Below, piece by piece: positions 1 through 10,766 of a stretch of 64,000 bases of DNA. The notes beneath the pieces are model-generated. The model was given only the letters and a program-made list of their open reading frames with translations, did not search any database and had not been told where the DNA came from. Made by a program: the position numbers and the translations under genes. Position 1 is the stretch's first letter. Every line of letters starts with the position of its first letter. Source of the DNA: Diphasiastrum complanatum (lineage: Eukaryota > Streptophyta > Lycopodiopsida > Lycopodiales > Lycopodiaceae); NCBI GenBank assembly GCA_029204225.1, contig CM055094.1, positions 71,040,967 to 71,104,966 on the forward strand, read 5' to 3'.

Positions 1-579
1 CTATCACTCAATCATGATGATGGCAAAGTTCTATTTGCCAAGCACAAAGAGAGGAGTAAGAAGCAACACCATCACTTCTCTAATGACAAAGCTAAAGACC
101 AAGATGAAGAGGAGGAGGAGGATACCTCTCATGCTTCTACTTCAAATCTCAAGAAGAAGAAGATCAAGTGCTTTTATTGTGGCAAGAAAGGCCATTATGC
201 CACCAATTGCTTCAAGAAGAAGAATCAACTTAATCAAGATAACATCACCAACGAGAAAGAAGACTATATTGCAAGTGATGGAGAAGGCTCTCTTATGGCA
301 TCAAGCTTCTCCTCTTCCACCTTCAACAAGGATGACTCATGGTATATTGATAGTGGAGCATCTTCACATATGTGCGGCTCCAAGCACTCTTTTTCATCTA
401 TTATGCCTTATGATGGAGTCAAGAAGACCATATACTTTGCAAGTAAGCATGAGTGCAATATTGAAGGAGTAGGGATTATTCCCCTTGAAGCTTTGCATCT
501 TCTAAAGATCTCTTTCTCAACAATGTTCTTTTTGTCCCAAAGCTTACAAAGAACATCTAAGTGTTGGCCAACTTCTTGA
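1..579 (+). pseudogene. Ty1/copia gag C-terminus and protease, open at the left edge
   Basis: Frame 1 is open from the window edge to a stop at 577-579. In order it shows a lysine- and glutamate-rich linker, a CCHC zinc knuckle at 169-210 (CFYCGKKGHYATNC, spacing CX2CX4HX4C), a lysine-rich stretch, and the retropepsin signature WYIDSGASSHM near 340-372. In copia elements the knuckle binds the genomic RNA and the aspartic protease cleaves the polyprotein. The frame breaks soon after the protease active site, where an intact element would run on into pre-integrase and integrase. The start lies outside the window. Family assignment is firm; the element is dead. Confidence 0.9.
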
Positions 580-1170
580 TAGTGGCTTTGATGTCAATTT
601 CAATATTGACAATTGTGTGATTAAGAAAGATGGTGATATCCTTGCATATGGATCAAGATTTGAAGGCATCTACAAATTGGATCTAAGTGAAAGTGCAAAC
701 TCTCTTGATGTTTCTTATATGTCCAATATTTCAAAGGAGGATGATCACACAAGATGCACATATCTTCTCTCTTCAAGTATTATGGTGTATGATTATTCCT
801 TATTATTCAAAGCATATGTTGAGAAGAAATTCTCATTGAAGATCAAAGCTTTGAGGAGTATTGGAGCTCTTGAAGGAATAGCACCATATGAAGTTTTATT
901 CAAGATGAAGCCTAAGGTTGATCACCTTAGTTACCTTGGTAGTGCTTGCTTTGCACATATTCCCTTGGAAACAAGAAGGAAGGATGATCCAAGCTCATGG
1001 ATCATGATTGGATACTCATCCATCAAGGAGGCCTTTAGTGCCTTTGCACTCTCTATTTCAAAAGTGATTGTGAATAGAGATGTCACATTGCATGAAGATT
1101 CAATCTTGGAAGTGGCCAAGATCAAGGCTTCTCAAGAAGCATCACAAGTTATCATTTTTGAAGGTATTCA
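580..1170 (+). pseudogene. copia pre-integrase / integrase relic with deleted core
   Basis: Continues the relic to its left in another frame. The segment near 617-720 (ILAYGSRFEGIYKLDL) matches the GAG_pre-integrase region. It then jumps to KIKALRS, the lead-in to the second catalytic Asp, and directly to APYEVLFKMKPKVDHLSYLG, the part after the catalytic core. Most of the DDE core, including the second Asp and the Glu, is therefore missing. From about 1170 to 1600 only short open stretches with no recognisable domain are seen. Confidence 0.75.
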
Positions 1171-1602
1171 AGCTATGATGGGGCCAATGTGTGAGGAGGA
1201 GTTTCTACTTCATATGATTTCAAGAAGATCTTCAAGATGCATGGCCGAGTCTTTATGGCTCATCTTACATGGAGGGGCATCTTTCATGTTGTTTCTACTA
1301 CAACACATTCATATATGCTTCTCTTCCTTTGCTTGAAATGCTATCTTGCTTCATTGAATTTTTTGGATCTCAAAGTTCAAGAAAAGCTATACTAGTTTTG
1401 TATGATGCTTATGGTATGGACATGTTTCTTGTCATTATTGACTTAGATATGTTTCCAATACTTTTTGAAAGCAAGATATTGTATTGTCAAAAGTATGCTC
1501 TTGGTTCTAGTAAGAACAAGATTGAGCTTGGTACTCACTTTTTTTGAAAATCATGTTTTTCACATGTTTTGAGGCAAATTGTAAACTCCCCTTGAGATTA
1601 AG

Positions 1603-3683
1603 TGAAGCATCAAACTGGACAAAGGTTAGGATGGAAAATGCCAAACTAAAGCTAGATCACATCAGAGTTTTTGGTTGTTTATGCTATGCATTAGTGGAAG
1701 ACGTTGGCAAAAGAAAACTTGACCCAAGAGCACGAAGAGGCATATTTGTGGGGTACCCTGACAAGCAGAAAGGATATAAAATTTATATCCCAAAAACTGA
1801 GAAAGTGATAGTTTCAAGAGATGTAGAATTCTATGAGGACAAAATGTTCTATGAATTAATTGCTCCTAGAAAAGCCTATCTAGAATTAGAAGCTGAAATA
1901 AAACTAGATGATCCATTACAAGATCAGTTCATAGATCTTAATGTGGAACTTGAAGCTGAAGTGCATGACAATGTGACAAAAAAAAAATCATGAAGAAGAA
2001 AAGAAACAAGAAACCAGACCAAGACAGTTTTCCAAGTGACATTAGAAAATCAACAAGAGTCAAAAGGCCGTCGAAAAAGTTTGGAGACATGATATATCTA
2101 ATAAGAGTGAAAGATTATCTCATACTAGAGCCAAAAACCTTGGCAGAAGCGAAGCAATCCAAGTATTGGCCAAGCTGGACGAGAGCGATGGAAGAGGAGA
2201 TTCAGTCCATGGAAGAAAATCAGGTATGGGAACTCGTGGACATGCCTGCAAACTCAAAGGTAATTGGAAACAAATGGGTGTACAAAGTAAAAACTGAAAG
2301 CTAACAAAGCAGTTGACAAGTTTAATGCTAGGCTTGTGGCAAAGGGGTATAGTCAAACAGAAGGAATAGACTATACTGAAACTTATGCACCAGTGGTTAG
2401 AATTACCTCTATAAGATTATGTTTGCAATTGCCACTCAAAGAATTGGAAAATTTGGCAGTCAGATGTTAAAACAAATTTTTTGAACGGAATACTTGAAGA
2501 AACCATTTATATGATACAACCACCTCACTTTGAAATATGTAACAATATGTGTTGTAAGCCCAAGAAAGCTATTTATGGTTAAAGACAGGGATGCAGGCAA
2601 TGGAATCAGAGATTTGACAAAGTTGTAAAGAAACTTGGAATGAAACTGTGTATGTATGATGGGAGCATTTATACTCTCATAAAAGGTCAGCATGTTGTCT
2701 TACTGGCACTATATGTGGATGACATACTGATTGCAGGAAACGATGAGTACAATATCAGAAGAATGAAGCAGGCGTTAGCACTAGAATTTAAAGTAAAAGA
2801 ACTGGGGGAAGTGGCTTATTGCTTGGGGATTGAGATAGAAAGAAACATTGCTGAAGGTATTACCATTATGAGCCAATCTAGGTACATCCAGGAGATGCTT
2901 ATTCGCTATCGGATGACTGACTCAAAAATCTCGAGTACTCCAGTAGAGAAAGGACACAGGTGGAGCTCTGATATGGCACCTAAAAACCTTGAAGAAGTGG
3001 AAGAGATGAAGGACAAACCATTTCGAAACCTTCTAGGTTCTTTAATGTATGCAATTGTGTGCACAAGACCAGATATAGCCGTCAGTGTTAATAAAGTGAG
3101 CCAGTTTGCTAACAACCCAGGAAAAGCACACTGGAAACCACCTAAAAGAACTCTCGAATACCTCAAGGGCACATCAAATTGGGGTCTTACTTTTTCATCT
3201 GATTTTGATGTTAAATAACAGGTTGTGTTGATGCAGATTGGGGGGGGAGACAGAGACATGAGGAGATCAACTTCAGGATATGTTTTTGTTTGTTCAAATT
3301 CTGCCAAAGGCTGGGGATGTTAAAAGCATAAGAGTGTTGCATTATCAACAATGCCAGCAGAGTATATGGCACTCAGTTATGCTGCCAGAGAAGCATTGTG
3401 GATACAAAATCTCTTGGCAGAATGGGAAATAAACAACAAAGATTGTTCATAAAGAATGATAATCAGAGCTACATTTTCGTTTGCAAAAATGGAGGCGAAC
3501 ACAAAAAGAGTAAGCATATTGAATCACAGTATAGGTTTGTCAAGGAGCTACTCGATGCTTGCTGTGGTGTATTGCAGAACAAAGTCTATGATAGCAGATA
3601 TGCTTACCAAAGCTCTTCCAAAGGAGCAGCACCTAAAGCTTACCGAGTTAGCAGGATTGAAAAATGTTCCTCGAGGGGGAATT
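1603..3683 (+). pseudogene. copia family F pol relic: integrase C-terminus, RT, RNase H
   Basis: A second, distinct copia copy. It begins inside integrase (LDHIRVFGCLCYALVEDVGK, about 1650-1710), followed by the typical IFVGYPDKQKGYK block. The reverse transcriptase follows, with NKWVYKVK at about 2270, VAKGYSQTEGIDY at about 2335, the DVKTNFLNG catalytic region at about 2465, and the catalytic YVDD box at 2712-2723. RNase H includes EYMALSYAAREALW near 3360 and ends in the conserved RTKSMIADMLTKALPKEQH near 3580. At least four frameshifts or stops (near 1990, 2300, 2580 and 3220) kill the frame. Gag, protease and most of integrase are absent, so it is 5' truncated near 1560-1600. The 3' end continues into a PPT and LTR. 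Confidence 0.9.
3673..3680 (+). other. polypurine tract of copia family F
   Basis: GAGGGGGA lies just after the RNase H frame, four bases before the LTR start TGTTAAGG. In this position the tract primes plus-strand DNA synthesis. The second copy near 51290 has a mutated tract (GAGGTGGA). Confidence 0.75.
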
Positions 3684-4099
3684 TGTTAAGGCCATAGATC
3701 AATGAACAGTTTTTCTGTTAGATTAGTTAGGCGAGAGTAGTTTCAAAGTCAGTTGACATATCAGATGGTTGGTAGTTAGGTAATTAATTTGATTATGTTT
3801 AGGCTGGAAATATGCGAGTAATAGGTCCTAGAATCGTGATAGCTAGTAGATAAATGTGTGATGATGTGGCAGTCTAAACATGCTTCATGCTGAGCAGTGG
3901 ACAGATGTTGTATGGAGATTACATGTACTAGAGATCATCAATGAAGTGACTATGTACTGTTTTGGAGTAATGAACAAGTCCTTTTAGCAGTATAATATTC
4001 CGTTGTGTGGATTGTGTAGATTGATGCTTGATTATGCTTATTGGATGTGTACTCTGGTCGCATCATGCATCATTAGTTAATCAATGCATGCTTAAAACA
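3684..4099 (+). repeat. 3' LTR of copia family F
   Basis: Begins TGTTAAGG right after the PPT and is taken to end at CTTAAAACA, giving 416 bp with imperfect TGTT/AACA ends. The second copy (51303-51718) has the same length with the same ends, which supports the boundaries. No matching 5' LTR is in the window. Confidence 0.65.
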
Positions 4100-4377
4100 C
4101 TTAATAGTTTCCTGCTAGAAAAGTACACCTAGCAAATTTACTTTCTATAATTTCTATCGATGTCTTTGATCGGAATTGAACTCCTGACCTCTAGAAGAGG
4201 AAAGGAGCACTACATGATTGTGATTTCCAAAGAGAAGCTCTCACATCATTATAGCAGGTTCTCTTACTTGTCATCAGATAAACAATATAATACATACACT
4301 ACCGTACACGAAGTGTTCCTACAGTACCGTACTGCCGTCTATATCAGACTTCAATCATTCTTGTTTAAGTACAAAAT
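4100..4377 (+). repeat. LTR-flanking segment shared with 51719-51995; tRNA-like motif
   Basis: This non-coding stretch follows the LTR at both copies of family F, so the copies arose by duplication of a larger block. Read on the minus strand, about 4165-4215 contains AGAGGTCAGGAGTTCAATTC, which resembles a tRNA T-arm (Pol III B box GTTCAATTC) preceded by a variable-arm-like stretch. A tRNA-derived SINE remnant is possible, but no A box or cloverleaf is convincing. Confidence 0.4.
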
Positions 4378-6543
4378 TTGCGTTGAAGAAATAAAGTCAG
4401 ATTTTAAAGATCCATGAAAACTAATCTCTCTTGCTTTAATCTACCATTTGTAATGATCTGTATGTAGGGCACCGTAGCTGGTGGCTCATGATATATAAAA
4501 TAGCAGAATAAAAAAGACCTCAAATCCATATAGCGCTTGAGGATCAACTATAAGCCAATTATTTCTATCACAAATGGCATAAGAGATACAACTGAATTTT
4601 GCCCAGAATTCTAGCTTTATTTATAAGAACCTACAAAGAACACATCTTATAAGGCTTGGAGGCGTTTATGCTGAGTCAAACTTTTCGTTAGCCGGAAACT
4701 AAAGAAGCAAAAACCTAATTCAAAGCTACTCTTTTCATTGTCACTGTGTAATAGGGATATATACTCGAAAGAACTACTCTCAGCGCATTGCTTTTGACCA
4801 TCAGCCTTAATTAGAGCTGGCACGATCGAGCACCAAGTGACAAGTGAGATCACCAACCGCCTTAGCAAAAGCGCTAATTTCTTATTATAAGGATAATATG
4901 CAAAGTGTGCTATCACAATAATAAATCTTCAGACAAAACCGAACTAACACAGCTACATTAGGAAGGCACAGCCTTGCAGATTGACAGGTGTATTGACCGT
5001 CAAAGCCCCTTTTGGGCGTAAAATACAGGCTCAAGTAAAATTTTGCCGTCATGACATACAGACACTTCTAATCCAAAAATGTCATTTTGATAGGTGTAGT
5101 ATACTTATTACTGAGCAGTGAGCAGTTTGGTCCCTGTAGTCAGGCGACGGTAGTCATGACTCAGCCTTCAAAATCACAATTGATTGGAAATTGGAATTTG
5201 GAATCAGACGATTGGCTAAAGTCTGGCAAAATTTCACGATTTTGTAGCCTTAAAACTTAAAAGCCTTAACTGCCAGGGGCCAACCTCAAGCTAAAGTCTT
5301 GAGCAGTCACTCAGTGGCCACTGGGCACGCTGCACTGCTGTAGCGGCCAACCAATGCCCAATAGCTTCAACTTTCAAGCTTGAGGCTTGAGCGGCGACTC
5401 GCGACTGGCGACTCGCGAGCCATAGCCTTCTTCTTCCACTGTCCAGAATCCACAATTCGTTCTGAATTCCGTTCCAGGGGCAGGCTCTTCCAAGCTCCAG
5501 CTTCCAAGTTCCACGTTCTGGAATATGCCCATTTAGAACTGAGAAAGAGAAACCTGCTGCGTTTTTAGAATAGGAGACTGGTCGCTGGAGTTTTGACAAT
5601 AAAGATGATTGCAAAAATGAGAGGCTGGCCGCTGGAGATCTGAATCCTGAATCCTGATCATCAACTTTAGCCTTCAGCCTTCAGGTGAAGCTTGTTGTTG
5701 CAAAAAAAATTTGGATTTCTGATGTGTATTTCTGAATCTTAAAATCTTATTTAAATGTTACTCATTGTTCTTGCATAGTTAGTGGCAACCCACTCAATTG
5801 CTATGTTGGAGATACTACATGCCTCCCAGCTTTGAAGATTAGCAGAAATAAGAGGATCCATTCTTTGCATTGGTGACTCAGACGTTGGGGAGGAGATTGG
5901 ACCCTGTGAGCAGTGGGCACTGGGCACCCAACACTAAGTTGATAAAGGTATTGTTGTTGGAAGGCCAAAAAGAACATTTAAAAGCTTGATCATCTTGGGA
6001 GACAGCCCATAGGTATTCTTCTTTAGGAAAATTTATCTGAGTAGACAATGCATGTAGACAATGGCAGGGCTTGTATTTCAAATTATTAAAAGTGCATTTT
6101 CTTTAATATAATGCATTGCACAGTCACATTTCTTTGCAACATAAGATCTGTTATTTCTCTAATAGCTTTAATAGATTCAAGTGCTCTCCAAGAATCTGCT
6201 TTCCATGCACAGTTATTGGTACCTAACTATAATCAGCTTCTTTGCAAAATAAAGAATTAAATGAAGTTCTTGTAGTGTACACAAGGTTCAAAATTTAATA
6301 TTACATCAATTTCATTACTCCCATAATCATTTTTGAAGAGCTGGCCTACATTTGCAAAATTTAGAAGCCCTTCCTTACACCCTAGTGAATATGTGGCTCT
6401 TCTTAGAAAATTAACAGAACGTACAATAATCCTTGTCCACCTTTGTAAGACTTGCTAATCTACATTAGTTACTTGGAAGAGAACAAGCCAAAGTCTGATG
6501 TTACTTATTGTATTATCTTTTGTTGACAGATTAAGAGTACATA
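4378..6543. other. long stretch without recognised gene; upstream region of the hAT element
   Basis: No supported coding sequence. Two CCGTCA motifs (near 4988 and 5044) recur on the far side of the hAT (7799-7857). Around 5290-5640 there are GC-richer, locally repetitive phrases (GCGACTCGCGA and CACTGGGCAC variants). This segment is absent from the related block at 50464-52381. The likely hAT start codon follows at 6544. Confidence 0.4.
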
Positions 6544-7125
6544 TGGCTCCCAAAAAACATCAGAAGACCCTCAAACATATGTATGGTTGGTCAGTTCCCA
6601 CCCAAAATGTAGACTTTGATTTGAATTAAGATGACTTACAAGTTGACATGGAATTGTTTGGGGTGAATATAGAACATGGTGAGGCTAGCCATGAAGGAAG
6701 CAAAGAAAAAGAAAAGAAGCCAAAAAATGCTAGTAGGGATTTAGAGAGGCTTGGAGAGTAAAGTATCCATGGCTACGATGCATTGTTAGTGGAGACAAAT
6801 CTGTCATGAAATGTAGTTGGTGTGAGAAATATAGAATTTTGGGGCCATGGGGGACAGTGGATGGTTGTAAAAACATGCAACATGATGCCATTGTCACACA
6901 TGCAAGGTCTAGTGGTCATAAATTGGCTCGTGCACAATGGTCATGTGAAGTGGAAAAGCAAGCTAAATCCATTTCACACCACATCCTAGAGATGGATGAT
7001 GCTAATAGAGAAAGAGTCATTACAACTATGAAGCTCGCGTACTTTGTAGCACAACATGACCTTTCTTTGAATATGTATGTTGAACAATGTGATTTGGCCA
7101 TGTCTTTACAGGTGCCAAACATGTA
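6544..7125 (+). pseudogene. hAT transposase N-terminal part, TTF-type zinc finger (ZNF862-like)
   Basis: ATG at 6544 opens MAPKKHQKTLKHMYGWSVP. After an in-frame stop near 6628 and a one-base frameshift near 6740 come a lysine-rich tract, then FREAW-like WRVKYPWLRCIVSGDK, CSWCEKY and HDAIVTHARSSGHKLA. This Cys-Cys...His...His pattern is typical of the TTF-type DNA-binding finger in ZNF862-like hAT proteins. A helical segment follows (ANRERVITTMKLAYFVAQHD). The DDE/RNase H fold and insertion domain that should come next are missing: the frame joins the extreme C-terminus at about 7110-7126. The finger is repeated at 51996-52272 and in part at 49911-49976. No introns are evident here. Confidence 0.75.
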
Positions 7126-7269
7126 AGGAGGACTCGACTAGCTATAGAAACTCTAGATTCATTGATGAGAGTTTCCCTAAATGGACCAAAGCTAATGGAT
7201 GTGGAGTGGCAACAAATGTTTGAGATATGGAAAGAAGGCAAAGACAGGCGTATAAGTAGTGTAGTGTAG
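7126..7269 (+). pseudogene. hAT transposase C-terminal end joined by internal deletion
   Basis: Encodes VRRTRLAIETLDSLMRVSL, then GPKLMDVEWQ and a stop at 7267-7269. This is the end of the hAT dimerisation domain and matches the longer copy on the minus strand at 17108-17230. In that copy the segment is preceded by the STVQCERGFSKQN motif, which is absent here, so about two thirds of the transposase has been lost. The junction lies in a short stretch shared by both parents (AACATGTAAGGAGG here, AATGTAAGGAGG in the other copy), consistent with a microhomology deletion. Confidence 0.8.
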
Positions 7270-7964
7270 TGAATTGAGCTTTTTAAAACAACTTTTTAAT
7301 ATTTATGTCTTTGATAGTGTAGTGTAGTGTTGTGAATTGAGCATTTTAAGACAACTCTTTGATATTTATGTCTTTTCATGAGTGGTACTTTAAGTAGTAA
7401 AGCTTGTTATTTTATTCTTATGTTTCGACATAATTCGACATAAAAATTCAATGTGCCTTCAAAACCCTAGACTCGTGTGGAAAACTATGCCATCAATTTG
7501 AGAGTTTGTGTTCACAATGCATTTATGTAAGAAGATATTATTATAATTCTATGATCAATGCACGATGTTCTCAATAGTTAGGGTTTAGGGTATCTCACAA
7601 TAAAAATAGTAGTTACAAAACATGCAAATGCTATTACGTGTGAATGTTTTTTGTCACGGGCTTAATGTTTTTTTTTTCATAGCTTGTGACAAATGCTAAG
7701 TATCTGAAGCAGTACAATATGTGTTTAGATTTGAAACTCCGATCTTTCACTAAATTTTCACCCTATGTTGTGGTCTTGAAAGTCAAATGTTTTATTAAAC
7801 CGTCACCCACGTATCCAAACCGTCATGAAAAAAATGCATGACAGGCAGCCTTGACCGTCAAACTCCAAGGCTGGGAAGGCACCGTGCCTATCCACTCCAC
7901 CTTGCAATTCTACACCGTAGCGACACGGGATAGCGCACACTTATACTCGTAATGCCATGTACGT
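7270..7964. repeat. hAT 3' flank, shared with 16356-17107 (inverted)
   Basis: Non-coding and matched base by base, with small changes, to the flank of the second hAT copy. It contains GTAGTGTAGTG repeats, a telobox (TTAGGGTTTAGGG, about 7577-7590), a homopolymer T run near 7670, and three CCGTCA motifs at 7799-7857 around an imperfect inverted repeat GCCTTGAC...CCAAGGC. I take the CCGTCA cluster as a possible subterminal transposase-binding array; terminal inverted repeats could not be fixed. Confidence 0.55.
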
Positions 7965-9347
7965 GATCTTCTTGTTGCTATTAATATCCCTCTCTGTCGT
8001 CTGCAGTTAAAGTCAGCTTTATTATATATAGTGAGTTGTACCAATAGGTCACTCTATCAAGCGCATTACTCTCCAATGTTTGAAGAAGGCTCTTTTTATT
8101 TTAACGTGCGTTTAATCTCCCATATGTGAGAAAAAAAATTGATACTTTATAGTTCCCTGGTGTACATTGGTGAATGTAGTGGGAGAAATATGATAAAATA
8201 GACTTTTTTAGGATACTTAGGCGGATGAGGCACATACATGTTATAATGCAGTGGTGACAAATATTCAAAATTTCCTTCTACCTTGTTTTCAAAAGATAAT
8301 TTCCAATGGTTTTGTGGCTTCCAAAAATGTTCCTGATTCTCATTTTCTGCAGACAGCCTTTGCTTCTGAGCTCCAATCAGAGCGAATCTTTACGTGATGC
8401 GAAACAAATCGTTATCACTAAAGGTAGTGATGATACGCATTGTGCTTTTTATCTCAAGATTTGTAGAAAGCAAGATGTCATTAATAGTTGCTAAAATCTA
8501 ATCATGTATGTTTATTTGAGCTAAATTTCTAGTTGTTTGTTTCAATACGAACAAATTGTTTTAATCTCCTTAACAATGTGCTGAAAATTCATATGTTTTT
8601 CTAGCTACATCCAACAAAGCAGTAGTAGTACAAGAAGAACACAAACACACTTATAGAGACCTATTTGGACGGGTAGAAGATGTTGAGAATGATGTTCCAA
8701 CCACAAAAAAAACTCAAGTTCTCCGATCTACACGAGCTTGTAAATATTTTCTTGGAAAAGCTGGAGATGGTGAGAATTTTACTAATCCCTTCTAGCCTAA
8801 AAGTATTGATGCCTAAGATATTAGCCACTTCAATCCATCCTCTTTAAACTGTAATCATGTTTCTAGGCCATATATGTTTAATCAAATTGCTTTCTTATTA
8901 TTCAAGAAGAATCCAATATGATTGCTTTCAAATGAAAATGTTGCAGGAAAAGTAAGTTCTACTTTATGATAGCTCTCAACATCAATAGGGTCCAAAGCAC
9001 TAGGACCTTACATTCAATAGACCATACAAAACATTATCTGTATAAATTGAATGTACTACATGCCTACTTTGAAAATGTTGGATTTTCTCTAGAAGCTTGG
9101 CATATCAGACCTTGTTATCAAATGCTCATAGCTCTTCAAATAGTGATGTTTGTGTTATTCTGCTTCTAAGTAATTGTTATCAAATGCTCATAGCTCTTCA
9201 AATAGTTATATTTGTGTTTTTTTGGTTAGATTCTAGGTAATTGTGAAAAATGGTGAGAATTATTGAGCATGGTGATTCCATAAGGTTTAAGGAGTAATAT
9301 TTAGCACTTAGTATGGATGACTCCTATTGTGCATGTATGCTAGCTAA

Positions 9348-9350
<3 letters not shown>
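7965..9350 (+). pseudogene. AP2-like gene remnants, copy 1 (A-left)
   Basis: Begins at a GATCTT deletion junction, so it lacks the AP2 R1 exons kept in the inverted copy (14588-15409). It retains a remnant of the next exon (about 8172-8230, after AATGTAG) with its 3' half deleted, an exon-like segment after TTTTCTGCAG (about 8352), and another after TTTTTCTAG (about 8606-8770) coding HTYRDLFGRVEDVENDVP. Intervening AT-rich stretches look like introns. Frames are broken. The same order recurs at 57425-58998 and, inverted, at 13169-14587. Confidence 0.55.

Positions 9351-9422
<72 letters not shown>
9351..9422. repeat. (GA)n microsatellite between A-left and A-right
   Basis: About 36 uninterrupted GA units. 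The same position in the other A copies holds (GA)n with a G run (59001-59064) or a copia LTR (13137 and 45547). Confidence 0.95.
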
Positions 9423-9424
<2 letters not shown>

Positions 9425-10078
9425 CACATAATGAGCCGATTAAATTTAGTAGACATTTCAGATACCTTTGATTTTGTTGATATACACACACACATACACA
9501 AATAAATATATTAATATATATACAGACACAAAAGTGCACACACGCACACATTTTACAAGCACACACATTCAATTGTACTACCAAGGATTGAATGCAGAAA
9601 GAAAAGAGGTGAATGCTAATTAAACATTCCAAACCTAGGAAGGGATGTAACCCTTGATTTCTTCCTGTTAAAGGGTACAAGGCTCTGATTTCCCCTCGAT
9701 AGGATTAACCTATAAAGCGTAGGGAGAGAATATGAGGTGGCATTTGCAACTAGGCTACAACCATAAGGTTTGTCATGATATACCTATCTTTTGTTCTTTT
9801 CGACATAGATGTAATGGTTGTTTTTTTGAACATACATGTGATGGTTGTTTGTATTTTTTTGTTTTTTTGGCTTTGACTATAAGGTTTGGCAAATGAAATT
9901 TGTGTAATTAGAACTTAAGATCCATAAATTATTTTGTTCAATACGACTATAATCTCATATGAGTTTTGTTTATTTTTATGAGGTTTCTTTTTGCTAATGT
10001 TTAGCTTTGAAAGTTTTAAACATTTTTGTTTCAATTTTTGGAATAATATTTTGTTTTCTATTTACATATTATTCTACG
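9423..10078. repeat. A-right repeat, copy 1
   Basis: Matches 45635-46218 and 59065-59745 in direct orientation. It is AT-rich and non-coding, with CA-rich and TATA-rich simple stretches near 9480-9570. Copy 1 stops at GGATAAGT, where repeat B begins; copy 3 runs on without interruption, so B was inserted or joined here. Confidence 0.8.
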
Positions 10079-10320
10079 GATAAGTGAATGGTGACGTAGT
10101 CTATGTCGAACAAAGCAAAGCGAAAGCTTCCTATTGAGTGGTGACAGTCGACAAACATCAAGGGAGTCGGATGAGTCAAGTTGATCGTTTTTCCTTAAGT
10201 TGATGTCGATGGAGTTGAGTCGGTGAAGTCGACATCGATCCTGCTCTGTTTCAAAGTTGATGTATGCAGAGACTGTTCGACTTGTGCGAGTAGGACTGTT
10301 GTTGGTTGTAGAGAGAGAAT

Positions 10321-10330
10321 ATTTATATAG
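10321..10330 (-). promoter_or_regulatory. TATA box of LTR-like repeat B1
   Basis: On the minus strand CTATATAAAT, followed by ATTCTCTCTC. The B2 and B3 copies have CTATATAG at 23539-23546 and 26614-26621. Confidence 0.55.
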
Positions 10331-10532
10331 TATGATGGTACTCAAGAAATGAATTCAAGTGAGTAGGAGTGAAGATTAACTCCATCAGCCTTCACATGTA
10401 GTAATAATAAAGTAAGCTAGATTATGCCAAGAAGTCGATATACACATGGTTTGTTGAAATGCAACATTTTTTCTATGCAGTGATGTGCAGTTTAGAGGTA
10501 GGAGAAGTCTAATGTGCATGTGATAACATCCA

Positions 10533-10766
<234 letters not shown>

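Noticed and set aside
2906-3307. 133-codon minus-strand frame
   Set aside because: Antisense to copia RT/RNase H of family F.
5291-5614. 107-codon minus-strand frame
   Set aside because: Low-complexity, locally repetitive DNA with no domain and no conserved counterpart in the window.
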